A program made the translations under genes and the position numbers. 8,575 bases of DNA from Clostridiales bacterium (GTDB taxonomy: Bacteria; Bacillota; Clostridia; Christensenellales; Aristaeellaceae), in assembly GCA_004555535.1 (NCBI GenBank), contig SFHU01000117.1:1-8575 (forward strand). The letters are read 5' to 3'. Position 1 is the stretch's first letter; each line of letters starts with the position of its first letter. This document shows, piece by piece, positions 1 through 6,242 of the stretch. The notes beneath the pieces were generated by a model. The model was not told the DNA's origin. It made no database searches and saw only the letters and a list, made by a program, of their open reading frames with translations.

Positions 1-296
1 ACTCTGAAAGTCCCTCTGCAAAGCTCCGGCCTCGACCGCAAAGCAGCGGGACTTTCATCACTTGGTCGGAAATGCAACCGGCATCATGCCGGTTTTGATT
101 GTTTCCAACGCCTGCTCTAATCAACCCCGTTTCAATCACAGGCCGCTTCGCGGCCTGCTCCGAAGCTCGCTCTCTGTTGGAGTTTGGGGATGCCACTCAA
201 ACCCGCCCGAGGGATTTCATCCCTCAGACTTCCTTCTTCGCTTCGCGCATAAGCAAGCACCTCAGAATCAAATCAACGCTCTCCTTCATCATCTCA
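1..296. other. Stem-loop-rich non-coding region downstream of the GH94 fragment
   Basis: No convincing gene is seen. The stretch is unusually dense in inverted repeats: arms 6-14/48-56 (9 bp, perfect, extended inward by 16-19/43-46 after one mismatch); 76-84/86-94 (AACCGGCAT and its complement around one base); 140-146/150-156 (AGGCCGC, TTC loop); 182-188/196-202 (one G-U pair); 209-215/219-225 (GAGGGAT, TTC loop). Two hairpins share the same architecture of 7-bp stem and TTC loop (GAA on the minus strand). None is followed by a proper T tract on the minus strand, so they do not look like a GH94 terminator. A structured RNA or a dispersed intergenic repeat would fit, but this is inference. 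A minus-strand frame from a GTG at 196 stays open to the left edge (65 codons, no good RBS) and is not called as a gene. Confidence 0.5.
76..100 (+). terminator. Possible terminator or palindromic operator
   Basis: AACCGGC and GCCGGTT form a 7-bp stem around ATCAT, followed by TTGATTGTTT. The T-rich tail is on the plus strand only, so it could end a rightward transcript from left of the window. The nine-base arms are nearly contiguous (one central base), so a protein-binding palindrome is an alternative. Confidence 0.3.
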
Positions 297-2015
297 TTAC
301 GCCAGCACGGCCAGCACCTCGTGCTCCGCCGGCGTCACGTCCGCCGGGAGCAGCGAACCCTCCATGCTCCGCCCGTCCAGGGTGAGCGTCAGGCGTCCCT
401 TTTCATTGCCCGCGCGGTTGAGGATGTGAATGTGATACGTGCTGCCGCGGAATTTGCGTGTCACGCGCACATCCGTCATCTCCGCCGGGAGGCAGGGATC
501 GACGCGCAGGCCGTCGTAGTCCGGCTTGACGCCCAGAATGCCCTGGCTCGCCGCATAGAACGTCCACGCCGCCGTGCCGGTCAGCCAGCTGTTCTTCGCC
601 TGGCCGAAGCGAGGCGCATACGGCCCGGCGACCATCTGGCTATAGACATACGGCTCCGTATGGTGCAGCCGCTGATCCGCGATATACGACGGGCAGGTAC
701 GGGTGTAGATGTCATAGGCGTGCCCGCCGTGGCCGAGCGCCGTCTCCGCCAGCACGATCCAGGGGTTGTTGTGACAGAAGATGCCGCCGTTCTCCTTGTA
801 TCCCGGCGGATAGGAGCTGATCTCTCCCAGCTCCAGATGATAGCGCGTGTAGGGCGGCGTCAGGATCGCGACGCCATGCTCGCTGAGCAGCCGCTCGCGG
901 ACGGAATCGAGCGCCCTCTGCGCATAACCCTCCCTGACGCCGACGCCCGCCATGACGAGGAAGCCCTGAGGCTCGATGAAGATCTGCCCCTCGTCGCATT
1001 CCTTCGAGCCGACCCTGTTGCCGAAGGCGTCGTAGGCGCGCAGGAACCACTCGCCATCCCAGCCGTGCGCAAGGACGGCCTGCTCCATCTGCGACTTCCA
1101 GCCTGGAACCTGCGCGGCCTCCTCCTCCATGTCGCACAGGCGGCACAGCGCCTCATAGTCCGGGCAGACGCCGACGAACATGCCCGCAATGAAGAGCGAT
1201 TCCGCGACGCCGGATTCGAAGTTCGCCGTCGTCTGAAAGCTCTCGCCCGGGGTCTTCGAGAAGCAGTTGAGGTTCAGGCAGTCGTTCCAGTCCGCGCGGC
1301 CGATCAGCGGCAGGCCGTGCGGGCCCAGGTGCTCCAGCGTATAATGGAAGGAGCGGCGCAGGCGCTCCATCAGCGGCTGCGCGAGGGACTCGTCGTTGTC
1401 AAAGGGCACCGGCTCCGAGAGGATCGACACGTCGCCCGTCTCCTTGATATACGCCGCCGCGCCGAAGATCAGCCAGAGCGGATCGTCGTTGAAGCCGGAG
1501 CCGACGTCGAAACTGCCGCGCTTGGTCAGCGGCTGATACTGATGATAGGCGCTGCCGTCCGGGAACTGCGTCGCCGCGATATCCAGCAGGCGCTCCCTCG
1601 CGCGTTCCGGAATCAGGTGGACAAAGCCGAGCAGATCCTGCGTCGAATCGCGGAAGCCCATGCCGCGGCCGATGCCGGACTCATAGTAGCTCGCCGAGCG
1701 GGACATGTTGAACGTCACCATGCACTGGTACTGGTTCCACAGGCCGACCATCCGGTCAAAGCGAGGCTCTCCGCTCTCCACCTGGCAGGTCGAGAGCAGA
1801 CCGTCCCAGTAGGCCGCCAGCGCATCAAAGGCCGCGTCGAACTGCGCCTCGGAGGCAAAGCGCTCCATCAGCGCATAAGCCGGTGCCTTGTTGATCACGC
1901 CCGGGGCGGAGAATTTCTCCTCCTCCGGGTTCTCGCAGTAGCCCAGCAGGAAGACGAAGCTGACGCGCTCGCCCGGCGCGAGCGTCCCCCTGAGATGCCC
2001 GTCCCCGTTTCTCAT
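297..2015 (-). pseudogene. GH94 cellobiose-type phosphorylase, 5'-truncated (catalytic and C-terminal part)
   Basis: GH94 enzymes act in the cytoplasm on beta-glucosides: cellobiose plus phosphate gives glucose-1-phosphate and glucose, saving ATP. The readable frame has 572 residues. The catalytic acid is D245 in the ADWND motif (240s), and R106, R117, D123 and W243 line up by spacing with the phosphate and subsite residues known from Cellulomonas gilvus cellobiose phosphorylase (R351, R362, D368, W488, D490); H415 and T479-G480 match the later phosphate-binding residues. The YKENGGIF and HNNPW stretches are typical of the family. Full-length enzymes have about 810 residues, so the N-terminal beta-sandwich (about 245 residues) is missing. 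The frame opens with TGA-TGA-ATG, with no RBS and only 26 bases to the divergent permease, so expression is doubtful. Exact substrate (cellobiose, laminaribiose or another) cannot be decided. The family call is firm; the broken state is what the sequence shows, its cause is inferred. Confidence 0.85.
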
Positions 2016-2029
2016 TCATCAAAAAGGTC

Positions 2030-2037
2030 AGGTGATC
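2030..2037 (+). promoter_or_regulatory. Ribosome binding site of the first permease gene
   Basis: AGGTGATC is an exact 8-base complement to the 3' end of bacterial 16S rRNA (from the full AGGAGGTGATC), placed 4 bases before the ATG at 2042. It supports that start and suggests the permease 5' end is native, placing the junction with the GH94 fragment to its left. Confidence 0.6.
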
Positions 2038-2041
2038 ATCG

Positions 2042-2962
2042 ATGCAGGCACCAGCCAAGGCCGCAAAGCACCGCTCCGTCAGCTATACCAAATGGGGCTA
2101 TATCTTCATCCTCCCGTTCTTCGCGGCATTCATCCTCTTCCAGCTCATTCCGCTCGGCTCCACGATCTATTACAGCTTCTTCGAGTATTACAGAAGCGGT
2201 CTCAAGGTGATCGGCCCGAACTTCGTGGGCCTCGCCAATTTCGTCAGGCTGCTCGACCTGGATCTGCCCAGATACTTCGGAAACACGGTCATCATGTGGC
2301 TGATCGGCTTCATTCCGCAGATCGTCGTCTCCCTGCTTCTGGCCGTCCGGTTCACGGATACGCGCCTCAGGCTCCGCTTCCAGCCCTTCTTCAAGACCGT
2401 CATCTACATGCCCAACCTGATCATGGCGTCCGCGTTCGCCATGCTGTTCTTCACGCTCTTCTCCGACAACGGGCCGGTCAACACCGCGCTCATGGCCGCC
2501 GGCCTGCTCGGCGAGCCCTTCCGCTTTCTCTCCAGCGTCGCCGGAACGCGCGGCCTCGTGGGCCTCATGAACTTCCTCATGTGGTTTGGCAATACGACCA
2601 TCCTGCTCATGGCCGCCGTCATGGGCATCGACATATCGCTCTTTGAGGCGGCGGAAATCGACGGCTGCACGCCCTCGCAGACCTTCTGGCGCATCACGAT
2701 GCCGCTGATCAAGCCCATCCTCATCTATGTGCTGATCACCTCGCTCATCGGCGGACTGCAGATGTTCGACGTGCCGCAGATCCTCACCAACGGCAAGGGC
2801 AGCCCGGACCGCTGCACCACGACGATGATCATGTACCTGAACAACCACCTGTACAGCAAGAACTACGGCCTGGCGGGCGCGGTGTCCACCGTGCTGTTCC
2901 TGGTGTGCGCCGTGCTGTGCGTCGTGGTCACCCGCACGCTGGACAAGGATGAGAGGAGGTAA
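2042..2962 (+). CDS. Carbohydrate ABC transporter permease, CUT1 family (MsmF/LacF/UgpA-like)
   Basis: Inner-membrane subunit of a binding-protein-dependent sugar importer; it pairs with the next gene product to form the channel. The protein has 306 residues, usual for the family, with about six membrane segments (near 18-40, 83-103, 118-140, 170-192, 225-245 and 278-298). The cytoplasmic EAA loop that docks the ATPase is clear: EAAEIDG at 202-208 followed by ITMP at 218-221. The N-terminus is charged and short, then KWGYIFILPF, a common opening in this family. The stop codon overlaps the RBS of the second permease, so the two are translationally coupled. In such loci a solute-binding protein gene usually precedes this one; here its place is taken by a truncated GH94 on the opposite strand. 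No promoter fits in the 26-base gap. The neighbouring GH1 gene suggests a beta-glucoside or cello-oligosaccharide as cargo; this is inference from context. Confidence 0.93.
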   Translation: MQAPAKAAKHRSVSYTKWGYIFILPFFAAFILFQLIPLGSTIYYSFFEYYRSGLKVIGPNFVGLANFVRLLDLDLPRYFGNTVIMWLIGFIPQIVVSLLLAVRFTDTRLRLRFQPFFKTVIYMPNLIMASAFAMLFFTLFSDNGPVNTALMAAGLLGEPFRFLSSVAGTRGLVGLMNFLMWFGNTTILLMAAVMGIDISLFEAAEIDGCTPSQTFWRITMPLIKPILIYVLITSLIGGLQMFDVPQILTNGKGSPDRCTTTMIMYLNNHLYSKNYGLAGAVSTVLFLVCAVLCVVVTRTLDKDERR

Positions 2963-2967
2963 CGCGC

Positions 2968-3837
2968 ATGAGCAGCAAATCAGGCAGCGGGCTCGCCAGG
3001 GGCATGAGCCTGCGTACGCGCAGAATCGTGAGCTATGTCGTGCTCGCCCTTCTGTGCTTCCTCTGCCTGTTCTTCTTCTACATTCTGATCATCAACTCCA
3101 CGCGGACGCACTTTGAGATTCAGCGAGGCTTCTCGTTCCTGCCGGGCAGGTCCTTCCTCTCGAGCCTCAAAAACACGCTCTCCAACGCCAACATCCCGGT
3201 GCTCTCGGGCTTCGCGAACAGCCTGACCGTCTCCTCGCTCTCGGCGCTGCTGGCGGTCTATTTCTCGGCGCTGACGGCCTACGGCATCTATGCCTATGAC
3301 TTCAAGCTCCGCAAGATGGCTCTGGCCTTCATCCTGCTGATCATGACGATGCCCACGCAGGTCTCCGCGCTCGGCTTCCTGCGCCTGGTCACGAGGATGA
3401 ACCTGGAGGACACGCTCGCCGCGCTCTTCCTGCCCAGCATCGCCTCGCCGACGGTCTTCTACTTCATGATCCAGTACATGCGCAGCAACCTGCCGATGGA
3501 GATCGTGGAGGCCGCGCGCATCGACGGCTCCGGCGAGTTTGGCACGTTCAACCGGATCGTGCTGCCGATGCTCAAGCCGGCGCTGGCCGTGCAGGCGATC
3601 TTCTCCTTCGTCGGCGCATGGAACAACTACTTCGTCCCCGCGCTGGTCATCTCCAGCAGCAAGAAGAAGACGCTGCCGATCCTTATCGCGCAGCTGCGCA
3701 GCGCGGACTTCCTCAAGTTTGACCTGGGCCAGGTCTACATGATGATCTTCATCGCCATCATGCCGGTGATTGTCGTCTATCTCTTCCTCTCCAAGTACAT
3801 CGTCGCCGGCGTCGCGATGGGTGGCGTCAAGGGATAA
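2968..3837 (+). CDS. Carbohydrate ABC transporter permease, CUT1 family (MsmG/UgpE-like)
   Basis: Second channel subunit of the sugar importer, 289 residues. Membrane segments are visible near 20-43, 84-107, 117-138, 150-172, 205-227 and 258-280. The EAA loop reads EAARIDG at 181-187 with LPMLKP at 199-204, and the protein ends in the usual G-rich GVAMGGVKG tail of this subunit class. The RBS GGAGGT (2955-2960) overlaps the upstream stop codon and sits 7 bases before the ATG, so both permeases should be made in equal amounts. A strong terminator follows directly. No ATPase gene is present; in Bacillota CUT1 systems often share an MsmK/UgpC-type ATPase encoded elsewhere (known of the family, not shown here). 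Substrate is inferred only from the adjacent glycosidase. Confidence 0.93.
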   Translation: MSSKSGSGLARGMSLRTRRIVSYVVLALLCFLCLFFFYILIINSTRTHFEIQRGFSFLPGRSFLSSLKNTLSNANIPVLSGFANSLTVSSLSALLAVYFSALTAYGIYAYDFKLRKMALAFILLIMTMPTQVSALGFLRLVTRMNLEDTLAALFLPSIASPTVFYFMIQYMRSNLPMEIVEAARIDGSGEFGTFNRIVLPMLKPALAVQAIFSFVGAWNNYFVPALVISSSKKKTLPILIAQLRSADFLKFDLGQVYMMIFIAIMPVIVVYLFLSKYIVAGVAMGGVKG

Positions 3838-3840
3838 GCC

Positions 3841-3871
3841 GCAAAAGGAGGTGCATTGCCTCCTTTTTTGC
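3841..3871 (+). terminator. Rho-independent terminator of the permease operon
   Basis: AAAAGGAGG (3843-3851) pairs with CCTCCTTTT (3859-3867) around a 7-base loop, and the T run 3864-3869 follows. It begins four bases after the permease stop codon. The matching A run on the left could also give weak activity leftwards. Confidence 0.9.
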
Positions 3872-3879
3872 GCTCCCGC

Positions 3880-3908
3880 TTGCGCATCGGGCCGTTTTCG
3901 GCTATCAT
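3880..3908 (+). promoter_or_regulatory. Candidate promoter of the GH1 gene
   Basis: TTGCGC (3880-3885), a 17-base spacer and TATCAT (3903-3908) lie between the permease terminator and the GH1 RBS. The -10 matches consensus at five of six positions, the -35 at three. It implies that the beta-glucosidase can be transcribed apart from the transporter. Confidence 0.5.
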
Positions 3909-3939
3909 AGAGCCACAGACTGCACAGGAGGTTTTTTCC

Positions 3940-5292
3940 ATGGGCTTTCGCGAGGATTTCATCTGGGGCGCGGCGACCGCGTCCTATCAGGTAGAGGGCG
4001 CCGCCCGCGAGGACGGGCGCGGAGAGAGCATCTGGGACCGCTTCTCCCACACGCCCGGCAAGGTGTTTCACGGCGACACCGGCGACGTCGCCTGCGACCA
4101 TTACCATCGCTTCGCCGAGGACGCCGCGCTGATGCGCGAGCTCGGCATCCGCAACTACCGCTTCTCCGTCGCCTGGCCGCGCCTGATGCCCGAGGGCACC
4201 GGCGCTGTCAATCAGAAGGGCATCGACTTTTACAACCGACTGATCGACACGCTGCTTGAGCAGGGCATCACGCCCTTCATGACGCTCTTCCACTGGGACT
4301 ATCCGAGCGCGCTGCAGGCCCGCGGCGCCTGGGAAAACCCCGACAGCCCGAAGTGGTTTGAGGACTATGTGGCCCTGTGCGCCCGCTCGTTCGGCGACCG
4401 CGTCCACAACTTCCTGACCTTCAACGAGCCGCAGTGCTTCATCGGCCTGGGCTACGTCAAGGGCATCCATGCGCCGGGTCTGCTGCTGCCCGACTCGAGT
4501 ACGATCCCGATGAGCCACCACGTGCTCAAGGCGCATGGCCTGGCCGTGAAGGCACTGCGCGAGCTGGCGCCGGGCGCTTGCGTGGGCTATGCCCCCTGCG
4601 GCGAGCCCTGCATCCCCGCCAGCGACAGCGAGGCGGACATCGAGGCCGCCCGCCGCAGCTATTTTGGCGTGACGGACGACTGGAGCTGGTCCATCTCCTG
4701 GTGGAGCGACCCGGCGCTGCTGGGCGCGTATCCGGAGCAGGGCCTGCAGAAATTCGGCCGGTATCTGCCGCGCGGCTGGGAGCGCGATCTGGAGATCATC
4801 CATCAGCCGCTTGACTACTACGCGCAGAACATCTACAACGGCCACGTCGTGCGCGCGGCAGACAATGCGGACGGCTGGGAGAACGTGCCCTTCCCCGCTG
4901 GCGCGCCCAAGACGGCCATCCAGTGGTTTGTCTCGCCGGATGCGCTCTACTGGGGCCCGAAGTTCCTCTACGAGCGCTACAAGACGCCGTTCCTCATCAC
5001 GGAGAACGGCATGTCCTGCCACGACGCCGTCTCGCTGGATGGCAAGGTGCACGATCCCAACCGCGAGGACTACATGCACCGCTACCTGCTCGCCTACAGG
5101 CGCGCCGCGGAGGAGGGCGTCGACGCGCGCGGCTACTTCGCCTGGTCACTGATGGACAACTACGAGTGGGCCTCCGGCTACAACGAGCGCTTCGGCCTCG
5201 TCCATGTGGACTATCAGACGCAGAAGCGCACCGTCAAGGACTCCGCCTACTGGTACAAGCGCGTCATGGAGAGCAATGGCGTCATCCTCTGA
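3940..5292 (+). CDS. GH1 family beta-glucosidase
   Basis: Cytoplasmic retaining glycosidase cleaving terminal beta-D-glucosyl (or related) residues from imported oligosaccharides. The protein has 450 residues, the usual length. The acid/base glutamate is E163 in TFNEP and the nucleophile E355 in ITENG. Sugar-binding residues are present: Q17 in ATASYQVEG, H118-W119, N162, and E409-W410 in NYEWASGY. An E-W pair there is typical of plain beta-glucosidases rather than 6-phospho-beta-glucosidases, which agrees with an ABC importer instead of a PTS. No signal peptide is seen. The start at 3940 is chosen because AGGAGG (3926-3931) lies 8 bases upstream; an in-frame ATG at 3856 would fall inside the terminator loop and add 28 unrelated residues. 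The gene stands between two terminators. Exact specificity (gluco-, galacto- or other) cannot be read from sequence. Confidence 0.96.
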   Translation: MGFREDFIWGAATASYQVEGAAREDGRGESIWDRFSHTPGKVFHGDTGDVACDHYHRFAEDAALMRELGIRNYRFSVAWPRLMPEGTGAVNQKGIDFYNRLIDTLLEQGITPFMTLFHWDYPSALQARGAWENPDSPKWFEDYVALCARSFGDRVHNFLTFNEPQCFIGLGYVKGIHAPGLLLPDSSTIPMSHHVLKAHGLAVKALRELAPGACVGYAPCGEPCIPASDSEADIEAARRSYFGVTDDWSWSISWWSDPALLGAYPEQGLQKFGRYLPRGWERDLEIIHQPLDYYAQNIYNGHVVRAADNADGWENVPFPAGAPKTAIQWFVSPDALYWGPKFLYERYKTPFLITENGMSCHDAVSLDGKVHDPNREDYMHRYLLAYRRAAEEGVDARGYFAWSLMDNYEWASGYNERFGLVHVDYQTQKRTVKDSAYWYKRVMESNGVIL

Positions 5293-5324
5293 TCGGTCAG
5301 AAGGGGGGATCCCTCCCATACAAA

Positions 5325-5364
5325 GGACGCCCGGGCAGCTGCCCGGGCGTCCTATATTATTTCT
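5325..5364. terminator. Bidirectional terminator: 28-base perfect palindrome
   Basis: Bases 5325-5352 form a perfect palindrome giving a 12-bp stem (GGACGCCCGGGC) with an AGCT loop. On the plus strand it is followed by TATATTATTTCT, on the minus strand by TTTGTA. It lies between the GH1 stop (5292) and the stop of the convergent minus-strand operon (5357), so it probably ends both transcripts. The T tracts are modest; the long GC stem may compensate. Confidence 0.75.
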
Positions 5365-5479
5365 GCGCCGCCTGCTCCTCCCGCAGCTGCATCACCCCGG
5401 CGCAGACGACAAACGCAAAGCTGAGCACCACAATAGGCAGGCCCAGGCCGATCATCAGACACATTTCAAGCACATTCAT
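5357..5479 (-). CDS. Small single-pass membrane protein, 40 residues, unknown function
   Basis: A 41-codon frame with ATG at 5479 and TAA at 5357-5359. Its RBS GGAGG (5489-5493) lies 9 bases before the start, inside the end of the upstream HTH gene, and the two frames overlap by 14 bases, which suggests translational coupling. Residues 6-30 form one hydrophobic segment (M-C-L-M-I-G-L-G-L-P then a V/F/A-rich stretch), preceded by a short acidic end and followed by a charged tail with R33, E34, E35 and K40. I do not recognise a family. Small single-pass proteins in operons under a LexA-like repressor include toxins and division inhibitors, and phage small membrane proteins; any of these is only a hypothesis here. 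That it is a real gene is supported by RBS, overlap and clean membrane-segment composition. Confidence 0.72.
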   Translation of the reverse strand: MNVLEMCLMIGLGLPIVVLSFAFVVCAGVMQLREEQAAQK

Positions 5480-5885
5480 GGCTGTTTTCCTCCGTCTTTC
5501 CTTTGTTTTCCTTGAAATTCTCCTTTGGCTTCTCCTGCGGCCTTTCCGCCCGCCGGATGCGCGTGCGCGCGCTGGGCTGCCGGTTGGTCAGATACCGCGC
5601 AATGCTGCGCACGTCCACCCGCCGTCCCTCGCACGCGCCCAGGATCCTGCCGTCGGCAAGCATCGCGTATACCGTCACCCGGGTGACGCCGAGAATCCTG
5701 GACGCGACCGTCTTGTCCACATATTCGCCGTAGCGCACAAGCAGCTCCCTTTCCTTGTCGCTCTGCGCCGCCGCGTCTCCGGAGAGCGCCTGACGCGCGC
5801 GCTCCTCAAGCTCAAACACGCGCCGCTCCAGCTCTTCCATCCGCCTGTCGTTCGCCTCGTCCGTCCTTCCTGCGATTGCTTCCAT
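5466..5885 (-). CDS. Excisionase-type helix-turn-helix DNA-binding protein with coiled coil
   Basis: Probable DNA-binding regulator of 139 residues. Residues 14-35 are a Glu/Arg-rich heptad-like helix (RRMEELERRVFELEER) suited to dimerisation. Residues 55-100 match the MerR-like HTH_17/excisionase fold: YVDKTVASRILGVTRVTVYAMLADGRI, then a basic strand and the RSIARYL helix. Residues 116-139 are a Lys/Glu-rich tail. The ATG at 5885 is chosen because AAAGGGG lies 7 bases upstream; a GTG at 5942 would add 19 residues but has no RBS. The frame overlaps the start of the small membrane protein gene by 14 bases. It is transcribed divergently from the S24 repressor, with a promoter at 6084-6112. Such domains occur in phage and integrative-element excisionases and in stand-alone regulators; no integrase is visible, so the role is open. 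Confidence 0.82.
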   Translation of the reverse strand: MEAIAGRTDEANDRRMEELERRVFELEERARQALSGDAAAQSDKERELLVRYGEYVDKTVASRILGVTRVTVYAMLADGRILGACEGRRVDVRSIARYLTNRQPSARTRIRRAERPQEKPKENFKENKGKTEENSHECA

Positions 5886-5934
5886 GATCCGTCCCCTTTC
5901 CCCCGAGATTGAGTATTCGTTTGGGCGATTTTTA

Positions 5935-5967
5935 TCATCCACAATTTACGTTATTCAAGCCGATCAT
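5935..5967 (-). other. Possible 10-codon leader ORF upstream of the HTH gene
   Basis: In the long leader of the leftward transcript, ATG at 5967 is preceded by GGAGG (5978-5982) at 10 bases and runs ten codons (MIGLNNVNCG) to a TGA at 5935-5937. Its end overlaps the alternative GTG start (5942) of the HTH frame. It may be chance. Confidence 0.2.
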
Positions 5968-6052
5968 TCCATTTTTCCCTCCATTTTATGAGAATAATCC
6001 GTGAATTCTGGCCTCTTTTCTCCACTTCATGGCATTTTCGGGTCATTTCCGG

Positions 6053-6091
6053 GCTAGAATGTCACTCGTTTGGCGACGTCATCATTCTAGC
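6053..6091. repeat. Perfect 9-bp inverted repeat around the leftward promoter start
   Basis: GCTAGAATG (6053-6061) and CATTCTAGC (6083-6091) flank 21 bases that contain one TTTGGCGAC copy. The right arm carries the -10 box of the leftward promoter. It could be a binding site for a dimeric regulator, perhaps the HTH protein itself; this is inference. Confidence 0.5.
6069..6080 (+). promoter_or_regulatory. Candidate operator copy 1 (TTTGGCGAC)
   Basis: First of three TTYGGCGAC copies in this intergenic region. It covers the predicted start site (near 6077) of the leftward promoter, a position where a bound repressor would block the HTH/small-protein operon. Confidence 0.5.
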
Positions 6092-6112
6092 ACGGGAACA
6101 CACGTTCGTCAA
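6084..6112 (-). promoter_or_regulatory. Leftward promoter of the HTH/small membrane protein operon
   Basis: On the minus strand TTGACG (6112 to 6107), a 17-base spacer and TAGAAT (6089 to 6084). Both boxes match consensus at five of six positions. It lies about 190 bases upstream of the HTH start, leaving a long leader. Confidence 0.65.
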
Positions 6113-6115
6113 CCA

Positions 6116-6127
6116 TTCGGCGACAAA
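6116..6127 (+). promoter_or_regulatory. Candidate operator copy 2 (TTCGGCGACAAA)
   Basis: Second copy, 47 bases from the first, just upstream of the leftward -35 box. The 12-mer has imperfect dyad symmetry (TTYG.CG.C.AA against its complement), as expected for an XRE-type dimer. Confidence 0.5.
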
Positions 6128-6151
6128 TTTTGTGAAGAAAATTTCTTTGTG

Positions 6152-6180
6152 TTGCATTTGGCGACCAACTCGGGTATAAT
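6152..6180 (+). promoter_or_regulatory. Rightward promoter of the S24 repressor gene
   Basis: TTGCAT (6152-6157), 17-base spacer, TATAAT (6175-6180). The third operator copy lies within the spacer, so the repressor probably controls its own synthesis. Confidence 0.75.
6157..6168 (+). promoter_or_regulatory. Candidate operator copy 3 (TTTGGCGACCAA)
   Basis: Third copy, 41 bases from the second, starting at the last base of the -35 box and filling part of the spacer. TTGG-CGA-CCAA within it is a perfect small dyad. Binding here would block RNA polymerase at the repressor promoter. Confidence 0.55.
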
Positions 6181-6196
6181 GAAGCTGTCAGAGACT

Positions 6197-6209
6197 GCCG
6201 GCCGCCGGC
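6197..6209 (+). other. Small GC hairpin in the repressor leader
   Basis: GCCGG and CCGGC form a 5-bp stem with a CCG loop between the predicted start of transcription and the RBS (AAGGAGG, 6229-6235). It might tune translation, but such pairing is common in GC-rich DNA. Confidence 0.25.
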
Positions 6210-6242
6210 CGCGCGTCCCGTTTGCAGCAAGGAGGGATTGAG

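Noticed and set aside
1825..2058. Frameshift continuing the GH94 protein into the -1 frame beyond 2015
   Set aside because: The overlapping frame that spans the junction does not resemble GH94 sequence, and the region beyond is clearly permease DNA; a simple frameshift cannot restore the N-terminus.
99..2210. Long plus-strand open frame of 703 codons
   Set aside because: It is antisense to the GH94 frame, is Arg/Ala/His-rich with no recognisable domain, and runs into the permease gene; a by-product of GC-rich codon use.
2036..2848. Minus-strand frame of 270 codons opposite the first permease
   Set aside because: Asp/Glu/His-rich antisense translation of a membrane protein gene, without motifs. 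It also does not supply the missing GH94 N-terminus.
3856..3939. N-terminal extension of the GH1 protein from an ATG at 3856
   Set aside because: That ATG lies in the loop of the terminator, the added residues do not resemble GH1, and a strong RBS precedes the ATG at 3940.
2980..5079. Long minus-strand open frame of 699 codons
   Set aside because: It lies antisense to the second permease and the GH1 gene, both with clear motifs and RBS, and crosses the terminator at 3841-3871.
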